NCBI RefSeq assembly: GCF_024609785.1
Contig: NZ_JANHJQ010000011.1
Coordinates: 105,986-169,985, forward strand
DNA length: 64,000 bases
Direction of reading: 5' to 3'
DNA from: Pseudalkalibacillus decolorationis
GTDB taxonomy: Bacteria; Bacillota; Bacilli; Bacillales; Fictibacillaceae
Program-made: the position numbers and the translations under genes
In this document: positions 33,843 to 42,978 of the stretch, in pieces
Layout of the letters: every line of letters starts with the position of its first letter
Position numbering within the stretch: position 1 is the stretch's first letter
Notes under the pieces: generated by a model
Databases searched by the model: none
The model's input: the letters and a program-made list of their open reading frames with translations, nothing else
What the model was told of the DNA's origin: nothing

Positions 33843-33967
33843 TGTTTAGCACCAACCCTTCCGAAATATGCTTGCTCTTATTTTACCACATTTAATACGA
33901 GCGTTTGTTCGTTAGCGTGGTGATTTCCCTAAAGTTTTGCTCTATCTGGTTACCTTTTATTAAAAAT

Positions 33968-34050
33968 CAAAAAACTGACACAAAGATCAGGGTACGGATC
34001 ACCAAAACATTTTTGGGGAAACCGCCCGTCCTTTCTGAGTCAGTTTTTTC
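33968..34050. terminator. Terminator between yhaP and yhaO
   Basis: AAAAAACTGAC and GTCAGTTTTTT form an 11-bp stem around a long structured loop. On the minus strand it follows yhaP. Confidence 0.7.
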
Positions 34051-34062
34051 ACATTCAACTAT

Positions 34063-35328
34063 TTATTTTTTCGAGAGCTGTAACGCTTTTTTCAAATTCT
34101 TAAATGAGGTTGCACTTCCATACATTAATACTCCTCCACGATATACCTTTGCCGCTATGACAGCAAAAAGAGCGATTGTTGCAATAAGGATACCAATACC
34201 GAGCATCACTTCCCAAATTGGAATATTTAACATTCCTGCCCTCAGAAACATAATCATCGGAGTGAAGAAAGGAATAAACGATGTTATAGTAACAAATGAT
34301 GCATCAGGAGCTGCTAGTCCGGACATTGCAATCATAAATGCCACCACAATAAGTAAAATGACTGGTGTAATCACTTGGTTCGCTTCCTCTACCTTGTTAA
34401 CGAGTGATCCAAGCATTGCTAGCAGGGTCGCATAAAGTAAGAACCCAAGTAGAAAGAATACAATTGCATAAATAACCGTTGAAATCGGTAGTTGGTCCAG
34501 CTGAATGTAGGAACTGAAACTATCTATTGTAGATCCTGAATGTTCACCTTTTGCAGCACTTTTTATGGAAATAAACCCAACCATAAAGATAAGCGCAAGC
34601 TGTGTCAAGCCAACAAGAGCAACACCAAAAATTTTACCGTACATCTGCTTAACCGGTGAAACGCTCGAAATTAATATTTCCATCACCCGTGATGATTTTT
34701 CGGTAGCCACTTCCGTCGAAATCATACTTCCATAAAAAATAACGAAAAAATAGATTAAGAACAATAAGACATATACAATGGACCTTGCTTGATTCAATTC
34801 TTCTTCCGATTTTGCACTGTCCTTTAAAGCTACAGTATCAAAGCTTACTGGTGCATAGATTTCTGCAACCTGCCCCGGATCAACCCCTAAATTTTTCGTA
34901 GCAAGGACAGTCTTCGTTTGTTGGAGGGTCTGTTCAAGCGTATCGATCCAACCTGCGCCGGAAACGGTTTCCGCTTTAAACGTTGCCTCAGGCATATTCT
35001 GACTGTTTTTTTGAAGGACAAGCAATGCGTCATAATCGCCATCTTGAACTTTGTCGATCAGCTCCTGCTCACTTTTATTGGCCTTTACAACTTCTAAATC
35101 TTCTACCTTTGCAATCTTAAACTGCTCAGCAAACGGTTCATAGAGCTCCCCGCTTTTATCTAAGACAGCTATTGTTATCTTTTCTTCATCGTTAAAAGCC
35201 CCAATTATCGATTGCATGTTTGTAAGCCCAACGATTAATAGCAATGATATGATTGTCGTTGTGATGAAGGCTTTAGACTTTATACGGGTTTTATATGTGT
35301 GCATTAAGACGATAAGCAATTTATTCAT
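34063..35328 (-). CDS. yhaP: ABC transporter permease YhaP (NatB-like)
   Basis: A 421-residue ABC-2 type permease. A first helix near 20-40 is followed by a large extracytoplasmic domain of about 140 residues, then five to six helices from about 180 on, with ATEKSSRVMEILISSVSP, a motif typical of NatB-like exporters. Partner of the YhaQ ATPase; B. subtilis homologues relate to sodium exporter NatAB, but the substrate here is unknown. I start at the ATG at 35328, six bases after TAGGTG; the frame is open to a GTG at 35337. It overlaps yhaQ by 8 bases. Confidence 0.88.
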   Translation of the reverse strand: MNKLLIVLMHTYKTRIKSKAFITTTIISLLLIVGLTNMQSIIGAFNDEEKITIAVLDKSGELYEPFAEQFKIAKVEDLEVVKANKSEQELIDKVQDGDYDALLVLQKNSQNMPEATFKAETVSGAGWIDTLEQTLQQTKTVLATKNLGVDPGQVAEIYAPVSFDTVALKDSAKSEEELNQARSIVYVLLFLIYFFVIFYGSMISTEVATEKSSRVMEILISSVSPVKQMYGKIFGVALVGLTQLALIFMVGFISIKSAAKGEHSGSTIDSFSSYIQLDQLPISTVIYAIVFFLLGFLLYATLLAMLGSLVNKVEEANQVITPVILLIVVAFMIAMSGLAAPDASFVTITSFIPFFTPMIMFLRAGMLNIPIWEVMLGIGILIATIALFAVIAAKVYRGGVLMYGSATSFKNLKKALQLSKK

Positions 35329-36220
35329 AAGAGGCACCTACTTTTTCAATAAAAATATCGTTCAAGGAAGGCTCTTCAAGCTCGAATTTTCGAACAAAAC
35401 CTTTTTTACTAATCATTTCAAAAATTCGTTGGGAAACATCCTCATTCTCTACTTGAAGGAATGCACCTTCCGTCACCTTTTTAAAGCGTGTCACACCCGA
35501 TAGTTCTTGTAAGTACTCAAGATCAAAATCTGCATAAACCGTTACATTCTTTTTCCCAAACGAACGCTTTACATCTTTTAGAGAACCATGAACAACCGGC
35601 TTCCCCTTATGTAGAATGCAAAGATACTCGCAAAGCTCCTCTACATGTTCCATTCGATGGCTCGAGAACACGATTGTTGTCCCTTCACGTTTTAACTCGA
35701 CAACGGCCTCTTTTAAAAGTTCAACATTGACTGGATCAAGTCCGCTGAATGGCTCATCTAGGATCAATAATTTCGGTTTATGAAGAACAGCAGCGATGAA
35801 CTGTATTTTTTGCTGATTTCCTTTCGATAATTCTTCTATCTTTTTATTCTCGTATTCTGGTACTTTGAACCGTTCCAACCATTTCTTCACTTGAATGCGG
35901 ATTTCTTGTTTGCTCATTCCTTTTAGACGACCTAAATACAAAAGTTGATCAGATACCTTTAAATTCGGATATAGCCCTCTTTCCTCTGGGAAATATCCGA
36001 TTACGTGGGACGTTTTTTCTGTTAAAGGGCGTCCATCCCAAGTAATTGCCCCCATTGTTGGGTTTAGTAGTCCGATCATCATTCGAAACGTTGTTGTCTT
36101 TCCTGCCCCATTCGCTCCTAACAAACCAAAGATTTGATCCTCTGGTATGTTAAACGACAAATCATCTACTGCAGTAAAGCTTCCGAATTTCTTCGTAACA
36201 GATTCAATATTTAAGCTCAT
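35321..36220 (-). CDS. yhaQ: ABC transporter ATP-binding protein YhaQ (NatA-like)
   Basis: A 299-residue ATPase, matching B. subtilis YhaQ (about 298). Walker A GANGAGKTTT (about 38-47), signature ELSKGNQQK (about 132-140), Walker B LLILDEPFSGLDP (about 153-165), switch histidine in FSSHRMEHVEEL; then a 75-residue C-terminal regulatory extension typical of NatA-type exporters. GGAG 8 bases before the ATG at 36220 fixes the start; the open frame reaches a TTG six codons earlier. Co-transcribed with yhaP. Confidence 0.92.
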   Translation of the reverse strand: MSLNIESVTKKFGSFTAVDDLSFNIPEDQIFGLLGANGAGKTTTFRMMIGLLNPTMGAITWDGRPLTEKTSHVIGYFPEERGLYPNLKVSDQLLYLGRLKGMSKQEIRIQVKKWLERFKVPEYENKKIEELSKGNQQKIQFIAAVLHKPKLLILDEPFSGLDPVNVELLKEAVVELKREGTTIVFSSHRMEHVEELCEYLCILHKGKPVVHGSLKDVKRSFGKKNVTVYADFDLEYLQELSGVTRFKKVTEGAFLQVENEDVSQRIFEMISKKGFVRKFELEEPSLNDIFIEKVGASYE

Positions 36221-36388
36221 GACTTTCTCTCCTCTCAATGTATATAACGACGCTAAATGGAAAAGGTTTCATAGTTATCTATTCTATTCGTTAAATAGGA
36301 ATCCATTATATATCGTCAATCTTTCAAAAAGTAACAGAAAGAATTATAATATAAGATAAGAATAGCAAGCAGATGAAGGAGGACCATC

Positions 36389-36574
36389 ATGAAAATGTAC
36401 ATCGTAACTGTTTTTGAAAAAAGTGGCGAAAAGATTTATGAAGAGTCATTCGAAGCGGCTGACAATAATGAAGCGAAAAAGACTGGACAGAAAATTTTAG
36501 AGGAAAACAACTATGAGAACCATACGAGTAGAGTAACCTCACCTGCAGGAGAACTCGTGTTATTCCATCGATAA
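36389..36574 (+). CDS. YhzD-like small protein
   Basis: A 61-residue soluble protein (MKMYIVTVFEKSGEKIYEES... ending TSPAGELVLFHR) with alternating hydrophobic residues suggesting a small alpha/beta fold. Length and sequence resemble YhzD of B. subtilis, which lies in the same neighbourhood; this is from memory. RBS GAAGGAGGACCATC is strong. A family D element begins directly after its stop. Function unknown. Confidence 0.7.
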   Translation: MKMYIVTVFEKSGEKIYEESFEAADNNEAKKTGQKILEENNYENHTSRVTSPAGELVLFHR

Positions 36575-36577
36575 GAA

Positions 36578-36885
36578 AAACCTGAGTGAAGGAAGAACAC
36601 CTCCACTCAGGTCCTTTTTTGTTCAAAGCACATCCGATAGCTTGTAATCTACGCCATGTTTTCCTTTGTAGTACTCAGGACATTTCGCCTCCACAGATTT
36701 CGCAGGAAAACTTCGGAGGTACAGAGGGATCTCCTCCTCCATCCATCAATACTCATACCGTGACCGAGGGCTGTATTCTTGTGCTGCATCTTGTACTAAA
36801 AGGGGATGAATCCTCCTTATTCGTGCCTACGAGCTGCTTCTTGCGTACAAAAAGGGAACGATTCCTCCTTATTCGTGCCATCTAT
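36578..36885 (+). repeat. Family D element: leader plus two hairpin units
   Basis: Starts with a terminator hairpin (ACCTGAGT/ACTCAGGT then CCTTTTTT, 36578-36620) that also ends yhzD. The leader (CATCCGATAGCTTGTA ... CCTTTGTAGTAC ... GGATCTCCTCC ... CTGTATTCTTGTGC) matches the one at 23447. Only two 52-bp units follow (GAATCCTCCTTATTCG and CGATTCCTCCTTATTCG). A short A2 fragment (CACCTCTTTGTGTTTGTG...GAATCT) follows at 36898-36930. Confidence 0.85.
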
Positions 36886-36934
36886 CTTCTTTCATTCAAA
36901 ACACCTCTTTGTGTTTGTGAAAGAATCTTGAAAT

Positions 36935-36986
36935 AAAAAATCAGACCGTATCCATTTGGTTTATGTAATTGGATGGTCTGATTTTT
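36935..36986 (-). terminator. Terminator of the cytochrome c gene
   Basis: AAAAAATCAGACC and GGTCTGATTTTTT, 13-bp stem, with an inner ATCCA/TGGAT stem. Directly follows the minus-strand cytochrome gene. Confidence 0.85.
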
Positions 36987-36997
36987 TATTTTCCTTT

Positions 36998-37357
36998 TTA
37001 CTTCTTACTCGCTAGCCATGCTGCAACATTTTCTGCTTCTTCTCCTTCAAGAAGATTCGGAGGCATTCCGCCACCACCGTTTTTGATTTGTGCTAAGATT
37101 TCCTCTTGGGTATGTTCTTTTCCGATGGTATCAAGTGCAGGGGCATTACCTTCCCCTCTAAGGTTGTTCCCGTGACAAGATGCACAGCTTTGTTGGAAGC
37201 TTGCTTTAGCTGCTTCTACATCGACTGTCGTACTTTCACCACCGCCGTCAGATTCAGTTGGTGGCTCAGAACCCTCTTCCTCACCGCCACCACCACAGGC
37301 AGCCAATCCGATTAATAAACCAAATGATAACAATAGCACCGACAAAATTCGCTTCAC
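36998..37357 (-). CDS. cccB: Cytochrome c-551 lipoprotein (CccB-like)
   Basis: A 119-residue membrane-anchored c-type cytochrome. The signal MKRILSVLLLSFGLLIGLAAC has a LAAC lipobox; a Gly/Glu/Ser-rich linker (about 22-44) follows, then the haem-binding CASCH motif (about 58-62) and the axial methionine in GGGGMPPN (about 96-103). It carries electrons on the outer face of the membrane. Start is GTG at 37357 with AAAGGAGG ten bases upstream. Length and layout match B. subtilis CccB, though the location differs. Confidence 0.85.
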   Translation of the reverse strand: MKRILSVLLLSFGLLIGLAACGGGGEEEGSEPPTESDGGGESTTVDVEAAKASFQQSCASCHGNNLRGEGNAPALDTIGKEHTQEEILAQIKNGGGGMPPNLLEGEEAENVAAWLASKK

Positions 37358-37441
37358 GATTATGATTCCTCCTTTGGCCTTTTATTCATAAGATACCCTA
37401 ACTATATCGAAAAAAACATTTAACTTTAGTAATCCTACTTA

Positions 37442-37592
37442 GAAAAGCGCAAGCGCCCTGGGAAGCCACAAAGGTCACTGGAAGGCCACTGAGGAGGCTG
37501 TTGCCGCCGGAAGGGGACTGAAGTGAACCAAGGGGTTGGGCGCTGGAGCTAGACATTGCATCAATGCAGCAAAACTTTATACTGTCTTAACG
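37442..37592 (+). repeat. Family A repeat, plain subtype
   Basis: GAAAAGCGCAAGCGCCC...GTTGCCGCCGGAAGG...GGGCGCTGGAGCTAGACAT...CTTTATACTGTCTTAACG. It occupies most of the gap between the cytochrome and aldehyde dehydrogenase genes. Confidence 0.9.
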
Positions 37593-37596
37593 TATT

Positions 37597-37636
37597 AAAA
37601 AACCGGGCATGTCCTTTTTGGATATGCCCGGTTTTA
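37597..37636 (-). terminator. Terminator of the aldehyde dehydrogenase gene
   Basis: AAAACCGGGCAT(G)TCC and GGATATGCCCGGTTTT form a stem of about 15 bp closed by TTTTT. Confidence 0.88.
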
Positions 37637-37646
37637 AGTTATTCAA

Positions 37647-39134
37647 TTATCCCATATTGATCCAGACACTCTTTACCTCTGTGTAATTATCAAGGGCGTA
37701 AGAACCCATTTCTCGTCCGATCCCTGATTGTTTGTACCCACCAAATGGTGATGCGGCATCGAAGACATTGTAGCAGTTAACCCATACTGTTCCAGCTTTT
37801 AAGCGGTTAGCAACATAATGGGCATTTCGTACATTCTCTGTCCATACACCCGCAGCGAGTCCATAATCAGATAGGTTTGCACGATTAATAACGTCATCAA
37901 GGTCATCAAACGGCATTGCCGCTACAACAGGACCGAAAATTTCTTCCTTTGCAATCGACATCGAATCATTTACATCAGCAAAAACCGTTGGTGACACGAA
38001 ATACCCTTGATCAAACGGTTTCGTTCCACCAGTGACAACTTCTGCACCTTCACTCTTTCCTTTTTCAATATAACTCATTACGCGATTATGTTGTTCTTCA
38101 GATACAAGAGGTCCCATTTCTGTATCAGGATCTAGCCCTACACCTTGCTTGATTTTTTCTGAATGGGAAACGAGATCAGCTACAACATTATCGAATTCCT
38201 TTTTTTGAATATAGAGACGGGATCCTGCACAGCATACTTGTCCTTGGTTAAACATAATTCCCATCATCGCTCCTGGGATTGCCTTTGTCATATCGGCATC
38301 TGGGAGGATAATGTTTGGCGATTTCCCACCAAGTTCAAGTGTTACCCGTTTCATGTCATCCGCAGCTGTACGCATGATCATCTTCCCTACTTCTGTTGAA
38401 CCGGTAAAAGCAATCTTATTGACAAGCTTATGTTCAACGAGCGGTGCACCTGTTGTTTCACCATATCCTGTAATAATGTTGACAACACCTTCAGGGAATC
38501 CTACTTCTTGCATTAATTCCGCTAGATATAATACGGATAATGGTGTTTGTTCAGCAGGCTTTAACACAACAGTACATCCACTAGCTAGGGCCGCTCCAAG
38601 TTTCCAGGCCGCCATTAAAAGCGGGAAGTTCCAAGGGATAATCTGGCCTACGACTCCTAAAGGTTCATGACGTGTATAATTGAAATACTTACCCGATACC
38701 GGAATGGTCTGTCCAACAATTTTTGTCGACCAACCAGCATAATAGCGAAAATGTTCGATTGCTAACGGAACGTCGGCATTCATCGTCTCACGAATCGGTT
38801 TCCCGTTATCGAGTGTGTCTAATTGTGCTAGTTCTTCTTTATTTTCTTCCATTAGATCTGCAAGCTTATAAATCAAACGACTTCTCGAGGCTGCACTCAT
38901 CTTTGTCCAAGGTCCTTCATCAAATGCTTTACGTGCAGCATTTACTGCACGATCTACATCTTCTTCACCTGCATCACTCACTACTGCAAGGACTTCACCA
39001 GTTGAGGGGTTTAACGTCTTAAATGTTTTGCCCGATGCCGAGGGAACCATTTCCCCATTGATGAACAACTTTTTCGTACCGTTCAAAAATTCTGCGACTT
39101 TTGGCTTTAACTGAACGTCTAAAACTTTTTCCAT
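37647..39134 (-). CDS. dhaS: NAD(P)-dependent aldehyde dehydrogenase (DhaS-like)
   Basis: A 495-residue aldehyde dehydrogenase, the length of B. subtilis DhaS. The general base is Glu267 in [10 protein letters not shown]; the catalytic cysteine is Cys301 in [14 protein letters not shown]; the cofactor loop is FTGSTEVGK (243-251); [14 protein letters not shown] (166-179) is intact. It oxidises aliphatic or aromatic aldehydes in the cytoplasm. The frame is open 11 codons further, but GAGGAGG with 6-base spacing points to the ATG at 39134 (MEKVLDV). Monocistronic. The symbol rests on length and similarity only. Confidence 0.85.
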   Translation of the reverse strand: MEKVLDVQLKPKVAEFLNGTKKLFINGEMVPSASGKTFKTLNPSTGEVLAVVSDAGEEDVDRAVNAARKAFDEGPWTKMSAASRSRLIYKLADLMEENKEELAQLDTLDNGKPIRETMNADVPLAIEHFRYYAGWSTKIVGQTIPVSGKYFNYTRHEPLGVVGQIIPWNFPLLMAAWKLGAALASGCTVVLKPAEQTPLSVLYLAELMQEVGFPEGVVNIITGYGETTGAPLVEHKLVNKIAFTGSTEVGKMIMRTAADDMKRVTLELGGKSPNIILPDADMTKAIPGAMMGIMFNQGQVCCAGSRLYIQKKEFDNVVADLVSHSEKIKQGVGLDPDTEMGPLVSEEQHNRVMSYIEKGKSEGAEVVTGGTKPFDQGYFVSPTVFADVNDSMSIAKEEIFGPVVAAMPFDDLDDVINRANLSDYGLAAGVWTENVRNAHYVANRLKAGTVWVNCYNVFDAASPFGGYKQSGIGREMGSYALDNYTEVKSVWINMG

Positions 39135-39341
39135 TTTCATCCTCCTCAAAAATAAGATGCATCTCACTTATTCTCGAAAAAGAATAGGAAAACCTTTCAT
39201 TTTACAATATTGTAATAATCTTTTCCTCGATAAAAAACTACAAAATTTGCATCCGTACGATTTTTACCTATTTTTTTGACACAATGAATCTCACTCAACA
39301 CCTCGTGTCACAAAACCTCCTATGATCGTTAATAACGAAAT

Positions 39342-39380
39342 AAGCCTGGCCGTATAGCGCTAAGCTTTACAGTCAGGCTT
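39342..39380 (-). terminator. Hairpin downstream of the HAD phosphatase gene
   Basis: AAGCCTG and CAGGCTT (7 bp) around an imperfect inner stem (TAGCGCTAAGCTTTA). Modest strength. Confidence 0.5.
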
Positions 39381-39408
39381 GTGTTTAAAAGTTAACATAA
39401 ATTATCCG

Positions 39409-40269
39409 CTAGTATTCGAGCGGTTCTTCGATTTGCAGCTTCATTTGTTTACGGAATACTTCACGAATCATATAATTGACACCGTTCTGATTATTCGAGC
39501 GAGTAATCCAGTCCGCTGCTCTTTTCATCTCATCTGTAGAATTACCCATTGCTACCCCAAGTCCGGCATGTCGGATCATCTCAAGATCATTCGTATAATC
39601 GCCAACAGCTACGACTTCTTCTCTCGATATTCCCAAATGCTGGGCAAGAAGCTGAAGTCCTTTTGCTTTACTGATCGATTTGTCGATAATTTCAAATGAA
39701 CATCTCGTAGACGCAGTAATTCGGATATCATCGATTAATTCAGTCAATTCTTCGTAAGCAAGGTCCTGTTCTTCTTTATTAAAAAACTGAACATCAATTT
39801 TTGGCAACGTCATTGGTTTTGTTTCTAAATGATCACTTAATTGTTCGGTAAAGGTAACTGGATAAAATAATGGATCCCCAATCCCCATCGTCATCTTAGC
39901 TACAATTTGTGATTTTTGCTGAACCTGATTCCCAATTGAATAACGTTCATGCAAGAGACGGATGTGAGCATCATACTTTTCCAACACTTTAACGATTTCT
40001 AAAACATTTTCTGATGAAATACGCTTTTCGAAAAACGGTTCATCAATTGACGACGCAAGAAATGCTCCATTATGTGTAATCAAAATATTATCCAGCTTTA
40101 ATGCTCTTGCAATCTTTTGTGCTGAAGGAAAATTCCGTCCTGTAGCCAGTGTAACGTATACCCCTTTGTTCTTTACATACTCAATAGCTTCTTTGGTAGT
40201 CCGATCAATCTTGAAGTTGCTTCTCAGCAGGGTTCCATCGATGTCTAAGACAAGCATGCGATAAACCAG
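39409..40269 (-). CDS. yhaX: Cof-type HAD phosphatase YhaX-like
   Basis: A cytoplasmic HAD hydrolase of the Cof subfamily. Motif I is LVLDIDGTLL with the nucleophile Asp and the acid/base Asp, motif II TLATGR, the lysine of motif III in SKAKGLQLL, and motif IV VGDYTNDLEMI. It dephosphorylates small phosphorylated metabolites. The first in-frame ATG (40257) gives 282 residues but has no RBS nearby; GGGGGG lies 6 bases before an in-frame CTG at 40269, which adds LVYR, the usual VYRMLVLDIDGT start of the family. I therefore extend to 40269; the CTG start is an inference. In B. subtilis yhaX lies in this neighbourhood. Confidence 0.8.
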   Translation of the reverse strand: MVYRMLVLDIDGTLLRSNFKIDRTTKEAIEYVKNKGVYVTLATGRNFPSAQKIARALKLDNILITHNGAFLASSIDEPFFEKRISSENVLEIVKVLEKYDAHIRLLHERYSIGNQVQQKSQIVAKMTMGIGDPLFYPVTFTEQLSDHLETKPMTLPKIDVQFFNKEEQDLAYEELTELIDDIRITASTRCSFEIIDKSISKAKGLQLLAQHLGISREEVVAVGDYTNDLEMIRHAGLGVAMGNSTDEMKRAADWITRSNNQNGVNYMIREVFRKQMKLQIEEPLEY

Positions 40270-40477
40270 GATAATCCCCCCAATCTTTCCTAGATGATAT
40301 TGGACTCTTCCTTTGTTATTTCTATGTCTGCTGACCTCAATATAGAACTACGTCAATTCCCTGACAATAAAGCGATCAGCTTCCAATTCAAGACAGAATA
40401 ATCCGGATGCTATACAATGAATTTAATCCTTTCTAAAGAATACTTGGCTAACATTCGTTAAATCAGGGGGTATACAT

Positions 40478-41287
40478 ATGGATATGAAAAGTCTTGTCCA
40501 GGGAACAGATTATCCTAGAACTAAAGAATCGTTAATAAAAGACATGCAATCGCTCGGTGTGAGAAAAGGTATGGTGCTTCTCGTCCATTCATCATTAAAA
40601 TCGATTGGTTGGGTAAACGGTGGGGCAAAGACTGTGATCCTTGCTTTGATGGAAACCGTTACTGATGAGGGAACCATACTCTTTCAAGCACATTCTGCAG
40701 ATCTTTCCGATCCATCAGAATGGGGGAATCCTGCCATTCCTGAATCTTGGTGGGAAACCGTTCGTCAAACGATGCCTCCGTTCGATCCAAAGACGACTTC
40801 AACGTATAACTTAGGCAAGATCCCTGAGCAATTCCGAACCTTTCCAGGGGTTTTACGGAGCTGCCATCCTTCCGTTTCTGTATCTGCCTGGGGTAAGGAT
40901 GCGGAATATATCACGAGCAATCATTCTCTAGATTATGGATTCGGTCAACAATCACCCTTAGCAAAGGCCTGCAAGCTTAACGCCTCTGTCCTTTTTATTG
41001 GCACAGGATTCGATTCACATACATCGTTTCATTTAGCTGAAACGCTCTCAGGTGTACGGAAGCATATAACTAAAGGTGCTCCAGTTGCAGTAAATGGGGA
41101 ACAAATGTGGAAAACGTATAGTGAAATCGACTATGATGATGAAGATTTCGAGAGAATTGGAAATGATTTTAAAAAAGAAACAGAAATACTAGAAGGAAAA
41201 ATCGGTTCCGCACCAAGCTTGCTTTTTAATCAAAAGGATTCTGTGGATTTTGCTGTGGATTGGTTGAAAAGGTATAAAAGCAATTAG
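40478..41287 (+). CDS. AAC(3)-family aminoglycoside N-acetyltransferase-like protein (YokD type)
   Basis: A 269-residue protein of the antibiotic acetyltransferase family. VLLVHSSLKSIGWVNGGAKTVILALMETVTDEGTILFQAHS (about 33-73) forms the acetyl-CoA-binding core, PGVLRSCHPSVSVSAWG (about 123-139) and DSHTSFHLAE (about 188-197) carry the conserved histidines. Chromosomal homologues in bacilli (YokD and BA2930-like) bind CoA, but resistance is not always observed, so an antibiotic role is not implied. RBS GGGGGTATACAT. Family A repeat begins at the last base of its stop codon. Confidence 0.85.
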   Translation: MDMKSLVQGTDYPRTKESLIKDMQSLGVRKGMVLLVHSSLKSIGWVNGGAKTVILALMETVTDEGTILFQAHSADLSDPSEWGNPAIPESWWETVRQTMPPFDPKTTSTYNLGKIPEQFRTFPGVLRSCHPSVSVSAWGKDAEYITSNHSLDYGFGQQSPLAKACKLNASVLFIGTGFDSHTSFHLAETLSGVRKHITKGAPVAVNGEQMWKTYSEIDYDDEDFERIGNDFKKETEILEGKIGSAPSLLFNQKDSVDFAVDWLKRYKSN

Positions 41288-41490
41288 AAAAGCGCAAGCG
41301 CCCTGCTTAGCCACGAAGGTCACTGGAAGACCGACGAGGAGGCTCGGCCCAAACAAGTTCGGCCCTGCGTGGGAATATACATGGAGTACTTCAGTGTGTT
41401 GCCGCAGCAGGAAGCCTGAAGTGATCCAAGTGGTTGGGCGCTGAAGCTGGACATTATATCCATGCCGCAAACTTTTATACTTTCTTTACT
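41287..41490 (+). repeat. Family A repeat with 53-bp insert
   Basis: GAAAAGCGCAAGCGCCC...GAGGCT, then CGGCCCAAACAAG...TTCAGTGT, then GTTGCCGCAGCAGG...GGGCGCTGAAGC...CTTTTATACTTTCTT. Directly follows the acetyltransferase stop. Confidence 0.9.
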
Positions 41491-41542
41491 CAAGTAATGT
41501 TAAATTCAGTTGGAAACACAACTCTAAACAAAGGAGACGGTC

Positions 41543-42388
41543 ATGCAGAATAAAAATGTAATTATAACTGGAGCGAATTCTGGGATGGGGCTGGCAACAA
41601 CTGTGAACATGGCGAAGAGAGGTTACCAGGTTATCATGGCATGCCGAGACCCTAAGCGTGGTGAGCGTGCATTACAAGAAGCAAAACAACAAAGCGGATC
41701 CGATCGAATTGAACTATTGATCTGTGACCTCGGCTCATTGGAAAGTATCCGTGCATTCGTGGAAAAGTTCCGTGCCAACTACGATAGAGTAGATGTTTTG
41801 ATTAATAATGCTGGTGTCGTTTCAGTGAAGCGGGAAACAACATCTGATGGATTTGAAAGTATGATGGGAGTTAATCACCTTGGTCACTTTTTACTCACAA
41901 ATCTACTGCTTGACCTTTTAATAAGCGCTCCACAGGGACGAATCATCGTTTTATCATCAGGAGCACATAAAATTGGTCGAATTCAATTCGATGACCCCTA
42001 CCTTTCTAAAGGATACAGAGTTTGGAAAGGATATGCCCACTCGAAACTGGCTAATATTTTATTTACAAAAGAGCTTGCTCGTCGGTTAAAAGACACGAAT
42101 GTGACCACTAATTGTGTTCACCCTGGTGCAGTGGGAACTAGTCTTGGTGTGAACCGGAAAACTGGTTTTGGTAAATCTGTACATACCCTATTGCGCTCTT
42201 TCTTCTTAACCCCTGCTGAAGGTGCAGAAACAGCAATCTATCTGGCATCGAGTGATGAAGTACGAGCAATTAGCGGTGAATACTTTTATAAAAAAAAAAT
42301 AGCTCCAGTATCTTCAAGAGCAAAGGATCCGGAATTAGCAAAAAAGCTATGGATATGGAGTGAACAAGAGGTCGGCCTCATTTTGTAA
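41543..42388 (+). CDS. Short-chain dehydrogenase/reductase (retinol dehydrogenase-like)
   Basis: A 281-residue SDR. NAD(P)-binding TGANSGMGLAT (about 10-20) with CRDPKRG after beta-2 (Arg suggests NADP), CDLGSLESI, NNAGVV, catalytic Ser in LSSGAHKIG and the YxxxK pair in YAHSKLANILF. The overall pattern (GMGLAT, HLGHFLLTNLLLD, VNCVHPGAVGTSLG) is that of the WW-oxidoreductase/retinol-dehydrogenase-like classical SDRs. RBS AAAGGAGACGGTC. Substrate unknown. Monocistronic. Confidence 0.87.
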   Translation: MQNKNVIITGANSGMGLATTVNMAKRGYQVIMACRDPKRGERALQEAKQQSGSDRIELLICDLGSLESIRAFVEKFRANYDRVDVLINNAGVVSVKRETTSDGFESMMGVNHLGHFLLTNLLLDLLISAPQGRIIVLSSGAHKIGRIQFDDPYLSKGYRVWKGYAHSKLANILFTKELARRLKDTNVTTNCVHPGAVGTSLGVNRKTGFGKSVHTLLRSFFLTPAEGAETAIYLASSDEVRAISGEYFYKKKIAPVSSRAKDPELAKKLWIWSEQEVGLIL

Positions 42389-42502
42389 GAAAATCTAGAT
42401 AAGGGATTTTCAGAAAGTACCTCGAGTTTAGCTGTTTAAAACAAAAGTTCAGCACACAAATGATGATAAACTGGCTCTGGATACACATTTAAGAAAAGGA
42501 AA

Positions 42503-42539
42503 AAGAGGATGCTCCCCTAATAAGGTGAATCATCCTCTT
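42503..42539. terminator. Terminator between the SDR gene and yheA
   Basis: AAGAGGATG and CATCCTCTT, 9-bp perfect stem with a 19-base loop. It lies between convergent genes and is just past the yheA stop. Confidence 0.7.
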
Positions 42540-42550
42540 AGATCTGTTTT

Positions 42551-42913
42551 TTATTGTTCTGGTTGCTCTGGAGTTCCGTACAATTCTTCCAGTGGCTTTG
42601 TAACGATTTTGTTGATGTCTTGAATGAGCATACTTACGCGCTGCTCAGCACTCATCAACTTCGATATTACATCGTTTTGCTGAACGAGTTCAAAAAGCTG
42701 TTGTGCTTTTTGAGCCTCATCTTCAGAAATTTGTTCTCCCTGCATTTGCTTTTGTTGAAGCTCAACTTGCATATTGCGGAAGTTATCGAACATACTTTTA
42801 ACACTTTCGTCGGCATTTACTTGAGCGTAAAGGCTTTTAAGCTCTTGAAAATCATCGCTTTCACCTAATGCTTTTTCTAAATCATATGCCGCATCATGGA
42901 CATTTTTACTCAT
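42551..42913 (-). CDS. yheA: YheA/YlbF/YmcA family protein
   Basis: A 120-residue all-helical protein (B. subtilis YheA is about 117). YDLEKALGESDDFQELKSLYAQVNADESVKSMFDNFRNMQVELQQK and the AEQRVSMLIQDINKIV segment are the YlbF-family core. YlbF and YmcA relatives form a complex affecting RNase Y and competence; YheA's role is unknown. The ATG follows TTAGGAGGCTAATT. It sits 65 bases downstream of yheB on the same strand, as in B. subtilis. Confidence 0.9.
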   Translation of the reverse strand: MSKNVHDAAYDLEKALGESDDFQELKSLYAQVNADESVKSMFDNFRNMQVELQQKQMQGEQISEDEAQKAQQLFELVQQNDVISKLMSAEQRVSMLIQDINKIVTKPLEELYGTPEQPEQ

Positions 42914-42978
42914 AATTAGCCTCCTAAGGGTTCATTTTACGCCGTAACAAAACGGATTCTTACACACTATAACAATCT

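Noticed and set aside
41189..41470. 93-codon ORF on the minus strand ([15 protein letters not shown]...)
   Set aside because: It is the reverse reading of the 53-bp module of a family A repeat; the same 'peptide' occurs in the false N-terminal extension at 4400-4535.
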